A DNA stretch of 64,000 bases from Myrica gale (taxonomy: Eukaryota; Streptophyta; Magnoliopsida; Fagales; Myricaceae): positions 20,324,068 through 20,388,067 of the forward strand of contig OZ005617.1 of the NCBI GenBank assembly GCA_963930655.1, written 5' to 3'. How positions within the stretch are numbered: the first letter of the stretch is position 1; each line of letters opens with the position of its first letter. This document shows, in pieces, positions 47,249 through 59,500 of the stretch. The notes beneath the pieces were generated by a model, which was not told where the DNA came from, did no database searches, and worked only from the letters and a program-made list of their open reading frames with translations. Both the position numbers and the translations under genes were made by a program.

Positions 47249-48914
47249 TGTTGTTAGCCCAAGGTTGTTTAATAAACAATCTATTTTTGATTTTGATGAT
47301 AACAAACTTTTCCAACTAGTTTGAGACCTTTAGATTCTACATTTGCAAATCTTTTTAAGAAAATGATATCAAGAGTTCTTTAAGCTTAAATTGGCCTTAG
47401 ATATAATTGAACACCACTACACAAGCTTATTGGACAATCTCTACTTTGTAGGTGTTTTAAGAATGTTTGTTGGTGCAAGGGAAGCCACTTTTCAGCCTAA
47501 GTGTTAAGGGTGTCGACACATGTTACCATGGTGTCGACACATTGGTCATACACCAGAAGGCGTGTCCCAGGCCAAGATGATGGTGTCGACATATTGAAGA
47601 GAAGTGTCGACACATTGCACACTCACCAGAAAGCAAGCTTCCAGGCAAAATTGAAGGTGTCGACACATAGAGCAAAGGTGTCGACACATAGAGCAAAGGT
47701 GTCGACACATAGAGCAAATGTGTCAACACATTGGTCATACAACAGAAAGCAAGCATCCAAGCCAACTTGAAGGTGTCGACACATATACCAAACGTGTCGA
47801 CACATTGCACTATCAACAGAAGGCAGAATTTCAGGCCAAAGCTGATGGTGTCGACACATATGCAATTAGTGTCGACACATTGCACATGCACCCGAAGGCA
47901 TGTTTCCAAGGCATTTTGAAGGGTCAACACTTTGAAGAGAAGTGTCGACACATTGGACATAAGTGTCGACACATGGGTCATACACCCGAAAGTGAGTTTC
48001 CAGGCAAAACTCCTAGGTGTCGACACATACATGGATGGTGTCGACACATGCTTCGATTTCTCAGATCTGGAGCAACGTCACTCACTTAAAAGTTGTCTCC
48101 AAAGGACCCAAATGACCTCCAACGGCTCCAAATCTTTACAAGAAGACCCCTGATGCCCTAGAGACTATAAATAGAAGAAGTTTGAAAGAGAAACACAACA
48201 CTTGAAGAGCTTCACACGAAAATCATACTTGCCCTAATTTCTTGAGAGAGAAAGCTCGTGAATCATCTTGCAACTCCACAAAGCTTTCTCAGAAGATCTT
48301 GTTCTTCTAGCAAAACTCAGGTTCTTTCATTTGTAGACTTGGCTTAGTGAGCCTTTCCATATCTTGAGCCATTCATTTGTAGATTTGGCTTAGAGAGCCC
48401 TCTAGTTTCTTGAGCTACCCATTTGCAAATCTGGCTTAGAGAGCCTTCACTCATTGTACCCAATCTTTGTAAACCCTCCAAGTGTTGTGTGAACACTGTA
48501 TCCTACTTGTGAGAAGTAGAAGAAATCCCTAGGGTTTGGGATTTGGGAAACGAGTTGAAGCGTGAGCTCGGAAAACGCTTTGTAACGGTTCCTTAGCACC
48601 CCTGAAGCTAAGGTGTGTATTCACTTGAAGAATAGTGAAGGAAGCCCAAGGAAGTCAATAGCCTTGGGGGTGGACGTAGGCAAGAGATTGGCCGAACCAC
48701 CTAAAAATACTGGTGTCATCTCTCTAACCCTTATCTTTTATTTCTGCTGGTATTTCCTGATTGAACTTGTTTATCTTCAATAGTTGTTATCTTTGTTTTG
48801 CATATATCTAGTGCATAGTTTTCCTAGATACTGATCAGAACGTTTTGGGTTTGTTTGTAAAAGAGTTCAAAAGTTTTTGAAAAACCCAATTCACCTCCCC
48901 TCTTGGGTTGTCAT
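47249..48914 (+). mobile_element. Nested probable solo LTR (SIRE-like Copia)
   Basis: Runs from TGTTGTTAGCCC to CTTGGGTTGTCA. LTR-type features: a TATA-like ACTATAAATAGAAG (about 48162), a leader-like region rich in CTTGAGAGAGAAAGC, and the 3'-terminal AATTCACCTCCCCTCTTGGG motif common to SIRE-type LTRs. No gag or pol. No clear TSD, so ends are approximate. Three imperfect repeats of CATTTGTAGACTTGGCTTAG lie at 48329-48450. The first third contains a palindrome array. Confidence 0.6.
47510..48047. repeat. Array of the palindrome GTGTCGACAC at exact 21-bp steps
   Basis: Fourteen perfect copies start at 47510, 47531, 47604, 47657, 47678, 47699, 47773, 47794, 47848, 47869, 47942, 47963, 48017 and 48038. 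Three one- or two-base variants start at 47583, 47720 and 47921. Within each group the spacing is exactly 21 bp; groups of two, three or four are separated by 52-54 bp from last start to next start. Between groups a conserved linker (for example CAGAAAGCAAGCTTCCAGGC) recurs. The 10-mer is its own reverse complement and holds a SalI site. Confidence 0.93.
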
Positions 48915-49436
48915 TAAGACTCACAAATGTAAATATCATCCGCTCCCACTATCACATGTAAAAAAAAGAATTAAATTGTTAAAAATGAAATTTGAATAAG
49001 AGTTGCATCAGGCAAAACATGGAAAGGGTCGTGTTCCCAATTATTCAACTTTCATGTTGGAGATTTAAGTCACACTACAGCCTTCATATCTTGGAAAAAC
49101 CTACTCATTTTCTCCCAAATTTTCATAGCTTTCCTCATTCCCGGATGGAAACAAAATAAGAAATTCAAAGATTTTTTAACCAAAGAGAGACCCAGGAAAG
49201 GGAATGCATCTGGGGGATACAGATCGTGTTTCCCTCATCCGCAAGACACAAGAGTCCATTGAAGAAGAAAAAAAAGCAAAACAAGTGGGAAACCTCAGAT
49301 TTGTCGTGTCTTCTTGAGTTCATACGTTATGTCTTCTATTTATTTTGCCTTTTCATTCAACTCCTCATATCTTAAAGAATCTTGGGTTCTTTTTTCTTCC
49401 ATTATTCAACATCCGAGCACAGAAACTAACCAAAAG

Positions 49437-49650
49437 TTATTGAGGCGAGAGAGTTATTGAGATGGCTCCAGTTCCACCGGCGAGGCAGACGACGACGAAG
49501 GAGGCAGACGAGGAGAAGAGGCAGATAATCGAGAAGGAGGAGTCAGGAGGCAGACGACGACGAAGGAGTCGGACGATAGAGAAAGGAGGAGTCGGGAGAC
49601 AGATGATCGAGACCTTCTCATAAGCTATCGGGTGGGGCGGAGCGTGCATT
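49437..49650. repeat. Purine-rich GAGGCAGACGACGACGAAGG repeats
   Basis: Short internal repeats of GAGGCAGACGACGACGAAGG with variants, near the right end of the hAT. Low complexity; no gene inferred. Confidence 0.5.
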
Positions 49651-49792
49651 AGTATTTCGAGGCTTCGAGCGAATTTTGGACGGGCTCCAGTGTTTTGGGC
49701 CCCCCGAGCCCGCGCACAGCCCGACACTATTAGGTCGAAATCGGGTTCGGGTCAGTCGGTTCAGGTCACATGTGAACACCCCTAGCGTTAAC

Positions 49793-50813
49793 GTTAAAGT
49801 TCTAGCCTCACGCTCAGTTTTGGGGTGTAGATTTAGGGAACCGCAGACCGGTCCATCTTTGTTTCTTTATTCGAAATAAATATATTTTATATTATTTAAT
49901 TACTTCAAATTTAAAAATTTCAATCTCAAACTATCATCGTACAACACAATTTAAATTACCCATTTATTTTACAATTTTGCTATTGTAACTAGCAAAGTTC
50001 ATTTCATCTATAAATAAGTGCAAAATATAGAATATTTAGTTATAAAAAATATTTGGTCGGATAAAATAACTTTAAAATAATCTCTTTCCCTATAAAATTA
50101 TCTATTTTTATCAAAATAAATATAAAAAAATTACTTAAATCATCACTCTCTTTATTTTTTCACAAATTTTCATATACCAAAATTCTGGCAGTCAAACCCA
50201 CCCTAATATTTGACAATTTAATCAGAGATAGGAACAAAGCGACTACCAAACATGACCAAAACAATTAATTGAATATATTAATTAATATTTAATTACTATT
50301 TTGTTCAAGTCATTCTCTTTTAAATTTTTTTATTGTATTATTTAAATTATATTTTTTAAAATTTAACCATAAATTTATAGTGCATAATAAATTTTATTTT
50401 AAGAGAAGAACCTTCAAATAGTTGCAACTCACTTTGTCATCTGTTGCGATTTGAAGGGAATGTTTGTTTTATGAGGAATTCTAAAATTTTTAGAATTTTG
50501 ATAGAATTGTGAATATTTATGTAAATTAATATTTTAAAAATTTTGAATAAAATTTGGTGAATTTTTAAAGATATTTAATTTTTATTGAAATTTGCAAAAA
50601 AGTGTAGAATTATATGGTTTGATGTAATTTGATAAAAACAATAAGGAGAGAGAGATTTTTTAAGATTTTTTAAAAAAAATTTATTAAAATTTGTGTGAAA
50701 AATTATCAAAATTTATGTAAAAATTATTAATAAATGAGTTTAATTTTTTTGAGATTTTAAATATTTATTTTGTGAATTTTATTAAGTGTGTTAGAATAAT
50801 TTTACAAACTAAG
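49793..50813. other. Intergenic, AT-rich, MITE-derived
   Basis: The first about 50 bases finish the interrupted 155-bp repeat. The remainder has MITE-like phrases (GGGAATGTTTGTTTTATGAG near 50459, AGAATTGTGAATATTTATG) and no coding signal. Confidence 0.4.
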
Positions 50814-51136
50814 GGCATGTTCGTGTTGTAAAAAACTCTAGGATTCTAGTAGAATTGTGAATATTTATGAAAAATAGTATTTTAAAGGTGTTTGTGTAAA
50901 TGATAGGGAGAGATGATTTGATGTAAGTGTTTAATAAAAAAGTATTGAAATTAGGTGAAAAATTAGGAGAGAAAATTTGTTATAATTTTTTTTTGAAAAT
51001 GTATTGAAGTTTGTGTAAAAAGTTGTTGGAGATTGTGTTAAATGTATTGATGTTTGTGTTTGAATTCTTAAGATGTTCGGTAATAGTTTTGTGAATGGAT
51101 TTGAATCCTAGAAAAAACTTGAAAACGAACATGCCC
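50814..51136. mobile_element. MITE with GGGCATGTTCG ends
   Basis: The left end GGGCATGTTCGTGTTG pairs with the right end AAACGAACATGCCC, and pairing continues inward through TCTAGGATTC and GAATCCTAG. About 320 bp, non-coding; related ends occur at 18539-18762. Confidence 0.65.
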
Positions 51137-51335
51137 CAAGTGTCCAAAAGAACTTCCATAGAAGGCAAGGAGCGTAGTGGCCCCACTCCCAAAAATTCAC
51201 ATTACATCTAAAAGACTTGAATGACCCAAGAAAAGTCAGACATTCGGCGGCGTCTCGAAGCCATGAATAATTGAAAATATCATCGTGCCAGACCTCGTGC
51301 ATTTGACCCGTAAGGCGTAATTAGACACGTGGTAG

Positions 51336-52161
51336 CAGTGGCGGATCCTGGATTGAAGTCTTAGGGGGCAGAGTCATAAAGTTGAAATATTCATTTTTTT
51401 AAGAAATATTTTGAATGTTAAAAAAATACAACTAAACATCTAAAATCTCAAAAAAAAATTCAATACTACCTCCAACACATTTTCACACAAACTCCAATAC
51501 TTTTTAAAACATATACCATCAAATCATTCTGCAAGTTCATTACCCAACAATTATACAGAAAATAATATAAATGTTTACTTTGGATTGAAATTAGCAATTA
51601 AATGAGGAGAAAAAATTAAGATCGAAAGAGATTTGAAGTTAAAAAGAGAGAATGGACTTACATAAGCCAAAACGTCAAAATAAAAAAGGTTAAAGTTGTC
51701 ATATGTAAAGCCACAGAAGAAACTTGGTGGGTTAAATGATTTCTTTATGTTAACTTTTTTAAAGGAGAGACAAAATTGATAGGTTTTTTAAGTGAAATTG
51801 AGGTAAAGAAATAACAAAATAGAAACAAAAATCGGTTTTTAGGTCATAAAATAAATTGCATTTCTTGGTGAAATTTTAATTTTATTAGCATTTGTTATTT
51901 AAAAATATTTTAGTTCATTTCTTTATTTGTTGTCATTTTAAAGTGTATGATTTTTAAAGCATTAAATTTGTTTAATTCATTTTGAGGGATAAAATGATAT
52001 TTAAATGGGTAAAAAATGATAATATTTTTGGACTTGCAAAAGAGTTTTTTTCAAAATCTTTGGAAGTAAAATGATATTCGAAGATGTAAAATTAGGATGA
52101 GATAATATTTTTAACCTTAAAAATATTTGAAAAGAAAAAAATCCATCCCCTCCCGCCCCTG
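51336..52161. mobile_element. Non-autonomous hAT, 8-bp TSD CGTGGTAG
   Basis: Starts CAGTGGCGGATCCTGG and ends CCCGCCCCTG, with CGTGGTAG on both sides (51328-51335, 52162-52169). Ends belong to the same CAGTGGCGGA group as the element in copy C. The interior is AT-rich without a transposase. Its right terminus looks shortened: a second copy of this terminus at about 53070-53100 has AAATCCGCCCCTG. Confidence 0.78.
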
Positions 52162-52397
52162 CGTGGTAGAGTCCCTTCCTTTAGTGTCATAGACCGGTCA
52201 CTGTTGTTGAGGTTACGACTAGTTTTGACCGGCATCAGAGTAAGGTGAGTGGGACCTGAAATCCGACACTGATAGCTAGCAAATTGCCATCCATGGCATG
52301 TCAGCGCGTGGATGAGGTGTATAATATGAAAACCCCAACTGTTGCTTCCATGTGCAGCCTATAATAATATGAATTAAAAAAGGAAATTTCGGCTTTC
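52162..52397 (+). repeat. First copy of a duplicated promoter segment
   Basis: About 235 bp, nearly identical to 53101-53333. Shared strings include AGAGTCCCTTCCT, TCATAGACCGGTCACTG, GACACTGATAGCTAGCAAAT and GGAAATTTCGGCTTTCT. Confidence 0.85.
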
Positions 52398-53069
52398 TCC
52401 TTATCAGGAAGACAGCGCAGCGGAATAAATCTCTTTTCTGCCCATCAACTAGGAAACTCGCGATCAAGTAAAAAATATAACAAGCAACCACAAAAAAAAA
52501 AAAAGTAAGGAAAAAATCATGAAACCTAATCCAGTCAAATTTTCACTAACAACAATGATGAGATTACAATTGTTTTCTCTAGAACAACCTCCAGAGACTA
52601 TTAAGACATCAAGAATAAATATATTCTTAGATTACACCATATATCATCACTGTACAGTGGATTGCAGCAAAGTGGATTTCAACAATAACAATAAAGAAAG
52701 ATCTCACCAAGTTAATAAAAGCACCAATTAACTGAAGAGGAATATCTACAATCAACACCAGTCAAATCAAAGCTATCATCGCCAAGAATAACATACTAAA
52801 ATTTCAGCAAAAACGGACCACAAATGCCCTCCAATCTTTGACGGAAGTAAGCTGAAAATTCTCTTCAGTTTTTCTTCTCTTTGTCGCCGCAGGTATTTTC
52901 TCTTTTTGTGTTTCTAATTTTCTCTTTCCTCTACCGCACATAAGACAAAATCCTAGACCTTTAAAACAAAAGTAAAGACGGCAAGGTCAAGTGATCCCCA
53001 CGTGGGGACACCACCCAACAAATCTCCCATCCCGACTATGTGGGGAGTTCTACCATTTACATCAAATTC
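52398..53069. other. Insert between the two promoter copies
   Basis: Non-coding; an A-run at 52490-52504 and repetitive C-rich sequence near 53000. Origin not recognised. Confidence 0.4.
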
Positions 53070-53100
53070 ATCCCCTCCCGCCCCCCTAAATCCGCCCCTG

Positions 53101-53552
53101 CGTGGTAGAGTCCCTTCCTCTAGTGTCATAGACCGGTCACTGTTGTTGAGGTTACGACCGGTTTTGACCGGCATCAGAGTAAAGGTAAGTGGGACCTGAA
53201 ATCCGACACTGATAGCTAGCAAATTGCCATCCATGGCATGGCAGCGCGTGGATGAGGTGCGTAATATGAACCCCCAACCGATGCTTCCATGCGCAGCCTA
53301 TAATAATATGAATTAAAAAGGAAATTTCGGCTTTCTGCTCACTAGTTGGGAGATGTCAATATTTAGCAGCAGGATAAGTATGCAGGAGTTGTGTATTTAG
53401 CAAATTCTTTTCGTCAGATTACGTGGTGGACAGAGTGGTGAAGGGGAATCCAGTATTTTCTTCATCTACTAATGCGCTCTTTCTTTGCCTCTGCAACTCA
53501 TCCCTCTTCTAATTCAATCGCACGCCACAGAGAAGGATTGAAGGCTACAGCA
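53101..53552 (+). promoter_or_regulatory. Second promoter-segment copy and 5' leader of copy D
   Basis: The first 233 bp repeat 52162-52397. The whole stretch is homologous to the upstream region of copy B (17040-17464), including GAGTTGTGTATTTAG and GAATCCAGTATTTTCTT just before the start. This marks it as the functional-side copy adjoining the gene. No certain TATA box. Confidence 0.5.
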
Positions 53553-56500
53553 ATGGCGGAATTACCGGCGGTTTTCATCTTTGCCTTTTGTGCTACTTGC
53601 TTCCTTGGCATGATCGAGCTGGCTCAAGCTCAAAATGTCACTGATCCTGCTGAAGGTGTCCCCTCTCTCTCTCATGCACGTCAGCATTGATTTTTGCGTT
53701 TCAGTTGTTGTTAGCAGTTGCTCAGTAGTCTGTTTTCTTTTGCATGTTCATTCCACACGCGAGTAGTGATCTGAAAACTGTTTCTTCTGAAATTATTAAA
53801 AAGCACCAATACTCTTCTTGACAGAAGAGGTTGAGAAACCAGAAGAGGTTCAAACTTTAAACCCAAAGAATGATACTGAAAAAATGAAACTGCACACTTA
53901 ACTTCTGATTTTAAAACCTTTCGATAAAGATATAATCGAATTTCTAACATATATATATATTTTTTAAAATTCTCTCTTTCTCTCTCTCTCTTCGCGAGGA
54001 GCACTACTACTATGGGAGAAAGCCATTGTACTTTTGGTGTGCTCTCAAAGAAGCTCGCCCCCTCTGACAAAAAAAAAAAAATCCGCCCTCAGTGGATCAT
54101 AGGTTAATAGGATGTAAACTGAGCTCCCATAACTGAGCGAATTTTCTTTGACTTTCTTTTTGTGTAAATTACTGATTTTTCCATTTTTTTAATTTTTTTT
54201 TACTTTTATCAGCTTCATTGTTATTTGTTCCGTCCAAAAGTCAATAAAGAAATAGACACTTTCCCAAAAAATTGTTAAATAGTTTAGGAAAGTCAACTTC
54301 CTAATCTATTTTTAATTGAAAGAAGTCCACAATTTTCGATATTCAATTACCTGAGCTCTTTTTTTTTAAGAATTTTCAGGATTCTTCAACTTTTAAATGT
54401 GAAAAAATTATAAATAATTTTCAAAAATGATAATAAAGACTTTCATCAGTCAATATTTTATTTGTTTTAGAATTGCATTGGGGGCGTCTGAAAGTGTAGC
54501 AAAAGTTATTGTGTGAGTGAAGCTATTGTGTGAGTGTGTGAGTGGATGAATGAGATTATAAGTTAAAAAATCTAATGGCTGACAAAATGTCACGTCAATT
54601 AATGAAACCGACAATTGCTTCTATCATGTACGATAGACTTTGAATTGACGTGTCATTTTGCCAGCCGTTAGATTTCTCAACTTATAATCTCACCCGTCCA
54701 CTCACACACTCACACAATACCTTCACTCACACAATAACCAGTCTCCTGAAAGTGTAAGGGACAAAAATTTGCCTTTGTCAACGTATATAGTTATACGTGG
54801 AATTTTCTTTGGAGTTGAAATTGTAATTGTAATGGCCGGATCCAGATGGGTGTGGCCCGCCGCTGTCCGAGAGATTTGAAAGATTAGGAGAGATATTGTT
54901 TTGAAAAATAATTCTGATCACTCTTATATATCTTCAAGCGTGCATTTGATTGCAGCGAGAGTTTTGAATTCAATGTTCCAACAATGGGGACTCGAGGCGC
55001 AGTCGGGTGAATGGAATATAAGCGGGGAATTGTGCAGTGGAAAGGCCCTCGACTCGACCACCACCATCGAGAACTTAGGCAGCCCTTTTATAAAGTGCAA
55101 TTGTTCTCAGTCTTCTGACAACAATCGATCTACTTGTCACATTACTGAACTGTACGCGTATTTCTCTCTCTGTTTTTTTAGCGTGTTTTTATTAAATACC
55201 ATGCATTTTTGCTTATAAATTCCCGAAAAACCAAAAGAACTCTTTTGAGAGGTTCGTATTCATTGACGACAATTGCTTCTCAGTCCGAGTAGGAGAAAAG
55301 TTACAGTTTAGGTTCGTTTTCACATTTTTTTCAGGATTTAAGTATATTTATAAAATTATCATCGAATATATTCAAAATTTAAATCTAAATATCAATACAT
55401 TTTACACAATCTTCAACAACTTTTTAATTTTTTATTGGGTTAATGACCTTTTTCGTCCTTGGGTTTTAATAACTTTACAAAATAGTCCTTGGGTTTTCTC
55501 ATTTATCACAGGTAGTCCCTAGGTTTCATGATTTTGTCAAAATAGTCCTTCCGTCTATTCCCGTTACTGAAACTAACGTCTATACACGTCATGTCCAACC
55601 AGAAGGGGACACGTGTCTAATTTATCCAGGCTGTACCTCCACGTCAGCTTCATGGGCCACGGTGGCAAAACGACACCCTTCTTTGCCTAAATTTTGGGTT
55701 AATGATCATATTCGTCCCTGGGTTTTAACTCTACAAAACTCGTCCCTGGGTTTTTCTCATTTATCACAGGTAGTCCCTAGGTTTTCTTGATTTTGTCAAA
55801 ATAATCCTTCAGATTATTCCCGTTAATGAAACTATCAATTATAATGGATATTTAAATACATGTCTAGTAAACATCTCGTATCAACATATTTCCAGAAAAG
55901 AGAGGACCAGAAAAGGACTCCTTTCATATTTCACGTACAAATAAACGATTCCTTTCATATTTCCAGAAAGGGGAGGACCTTAGTTTAACCTGTTTACATT
56001 ACAAAACAAGTGTCCCATACCATTTTCTTTCACCCAACTCCAAAAATTGCATCATCCATGTTCTTTCAGTCAACCACAAGTCCACAAAAAAATCAATCAA
56101 CCAACCACACGAGTCGACAAAAAAACCATCAACCAACTACAAGTCCACAAAAAATGGTTTCATATTATCAACATGCATCTATTGAGTCGCCCTCATCATT
56201 TCAGCCCATTCCGCGGCTCGTTCGACTACATTTGATCTTCCTCTTCTCCTTATTTCCGGAATGGCCTGCCTGTGTCCAACTCCCTCTGGCGCAACCTGTA
56301 AATTGGCAAAGTTACAATAATAGAGCATGTTGATTTTACTTTCAATTGATATTTAATAATAATGATCAATTATAGGAACAAACCATCGGTTGCTTAACAT
56401 GTTGCTGCGTCGTTTGTGACATAACATTGGCAGCGATACCATCTCCGACCTGCAAAGTACCCCAAGTCAAATTATTGGATGAAAACAAAGCACATAACAA

Positions 56501-59500
56501 CATAATATGAATACACACCCTTCTTCTTGTGGTCCTCCTAATCCTTTGTGGTTGGGCTCCATTAGTGATTTCATCCCCTTCATGCGAAGCTCCAGCTTCA
56601 CCAGTTGGATCAGCTGCCATATTATCATTTAACATGTTCTGCATACATAGAGAATTAAACTCAATGTCATGCAGATCTGAAAGGTAAGAAGATTGACAAG
56701 AAATGTTAGTCAATTTACCTTTTGCTTTGGCTTTCTTACTCTCTTGGGCCACTTCTTCTTATTAGGATTTTCAGGTTGGGGAGAACGTCTTGCGTTATGC
56801 CCAGCCGCTCCACAATTTCCACAGCTAACGACGTAGCCAGCTTGAGATAGCTTTGAAGGGTTTTGTTCATTTTCATGAGGTGCTTGTTTCCTATTTTTTT
56901 CTCGGCCTCCTGGGTTGTTTATGATAAACCGGAGGCAATATTTCTAGGCCTTCGTGCTCGGGCCAGTTGTGAGGACCCGACATTGCAAAGATCTCTGGTG
57001 CGTAGGCTTTTGCATAAGTAGCCATTAGATAACACTCATGGACATAGTCTTCAGGCCGCCCCTTGTTGAAATATATTGCACTGATTGCATGAGGACAGGG
57101 AATTCCGTTCAATTTCCATCGTCCACACCCACACTCCCGTGCACTCAAGTCAACCACACGCCTTGGATGATAGTGGTGGTCAACCTCAAATCTCATTTCT
57201 GACCTCCACATGCAGATGTAATTCCTTGCCTCAGTCTTTGAACGTTCAAGCTTCTTAACAATCTTGGGGCATATAAGATTGCTAGACTTTTTGATGTCAT
57301 CCCTCTTTGTTTGGAATCTCATCATCATCTGTCTCCGTATAATTTCAACCATTGTCAATATCGGTTTGTCTCGAGCTTCCTTCACCCATGCATTAAATGT
57401 CTCCGCCAAATTGTTGAGTAGCATGTCGCTCTTACAATACAAATTGAATGCATGCCTTGACCACATCCTCACGTCAAGTAGAGCCAAATACTTATGTGCC
57501 TCTTCATCCATACCCTTGATAACCTCCATCGCACGATTAAACTCATGTTTGTTAGAAGCACGAGCCGCTGCCCACAAAGCATCTTTCCACGCCTTACCCT
57601 TGTAACCCTTGTCTTTGAAGTTAGCATGGAGATGCCTAATGCACATGCGATGCTCCGTCCCCGGCATAAGATGTTCAAAACTCTGTTGAAGCCCCTGTAA
57701 GTGAGATAGTACAAAATTAAAATAAATATTATCAAAAAAATTTTAAAAAAAGTTACAGAAGGCAAGTCAAGAACCTTTTGACGATCACTCATGAACGTCC
57801 AGCCAACCTCCACACCCCAGATATCCTCCAAAAGGCAAGTCAAGAACCACGTCCACGAATCTCTACATTCTGCCTCGCACACCGCATATGCAATTGGAAA
57901 CATGTCGTCATTGCCATCTGTGCCTATGGCAGCCAAGAGCTGTCCCGGAAAATCTCCCTTCAAAAAGCATGCATCGACCGAGATGATAGGTCGACACCCG
58001 CTTAGGAACCCTTGTTTACAAGCCCTTAAACAAATGTACATTCTTTGAAAAAAACTTGCCTCTTTGTGTAGAAAACCAGAGCTACCAGGATTCCACTTCA
58101 AGATGGCAGCCAAGTATTGTGCTACATGTCTATATTGCTCTGAATGTCTGCCAAAAATAATGCGCAATGTCATCCTTCTTGCGCGGCTACATGTTAGGGG
58201 CGTCACATCGATCATATACTCCCTTGCAACCTCCCCCCTAAGTGCACTAGGGGCCATGTGGGGTCATCTCTAAAATTTTCCAAGTACCGCTGAGCTAACC
58301 ACTTAATAGATGTCTTCTTGTTTATATGGTGACTGCCACATGTGTGAATAGCATGGTGGGTTTTTATTTGAAATGAGTCTTTCTCACGTGTTAGGCCAAG
58401 ATATATTCCCCACCCACATCTCTCTTTGCACACTGCCCTAACTCTCACCTTATCATTCTTGATCAGCTCATATTCAAACCCCTTCTGAATAGCATATGTT
58501 CGGAGTGCACTCTTGAATTGCTCGCAATTGTTAAACATCAAACCAACCTCTAGTGTCACCGGAGCCCTCAAGTCAGGAGCCTCCTTATATTGAGGGAACC
58601 GTTTGTGCCTTTGTCTAACACGTGGTTCACCTTCAAGAGGATCTGTAACTTCCTCCATATCCTCATTGCTGGTAGCATCTAAACTGTACGAAGCTTCAGA
58701 GTCACCGTAATCAGATTCTACACAACCCTCACCTTCAGCAGCACTAGTTCTCTTCGCCCATGGTGCGAACCATTTCATGGCAGCATCACCAGCCTCTTTT
58801 GCGACACTTTCTTGATTTTCTTCTACATCATACAAATCAGGATCTTCAACATCTGTACCACTGAAGTCACTCAAGACTCGAGCATTTGCAAAGTCATTTA
58901 TACCCGTCTTATTATCTCCACTACCAGCCGCCTCAGCATCAGATACATTGACCTCATTTTCCCTATCAGCATCACCAGTAACAATCTCCGGTACGTCCAC
59001 ATTATGCTTCACATAGATATGGAGACTTTTGTTTTGGTTGGCCTCAACTATCTCAATAATAGTTATGACATCAGCATCTCTCTGTAAAGGTCTCATGTGA
59101 TTTGGCTCTTCATCGTCTAAGGTACAGAACATCAGGCCCGATGTCATATATCCACAGCCTTGCACCACACCATTGAGGTCTGGGACTGTTAAGTAGTCTG
59201 TGTTGACCCGCCCTACCTTCTCAACAATACCACCAACATATGTCCAATTTTCTTCGTTAAGGAACCCACCATGATGCACAAATACTGTTAGCACCACCAT
59301 CCTGCAACATAACAAAACAAAAAGAAGCAGTCAATTGTTCAAGTCACCTGCTTCTAGAATGTAATGATCATAAAGGCAAACTTTAACTAGTGTCTTTCGT
59401 TGAAAAAAAAAGCCTATGAGTAATGATCTAACTATAATGTATCCAAAAAATAAACTAAACTAGTTTACACCATTCAAAACTTCAAAACTTTAGTCAAAAC

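Larger units (their letters stand above)
44557..49784. mobile_element. hAT element with TAGGGGTGTTC ends and 8-bp TSD
   Basis: The left end TAGGGGTGTTC and right end GAACACCCCTA (ending 49784) are inverted repeats flanked by GCGTTAAC (44549-44556, 49785-49792). Just inside, both ends carry GC-rich CGGGTTTGGG/CGGGTTCGGG-type subterminal sequence. The interior has a minus-strand BED-finger ORF and a nested LTR. The catalytic hATC region was not found, so it is probably defective. Confidence 0.87.

Noticed and set aside
47510..48047. CRISPR-like array
   Set aside because: Repeats are 10-12 bp palindromes with 9-11-bp near-constant spacers inside a plant LTR; no cas genes and wrong repeat and spacer lengths.
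47501..48153. Several open frames on both strands over the palindrome array
   Set aside because: They arise because the self-complementary repeat reads the same on both strands (VDT, STH, RHI repeats); this is repeat coding noise, not protein.
49437..49727. Minus-strand 96-codon frame near the hAT end
   Set aside because: Low-complexity repeat and TIR-proximal sequence; no motif or splice context.
57264..58273. Plus-strand frames over the MULE transposase
   Set aside because: Antisense shadows of the transposase exons.
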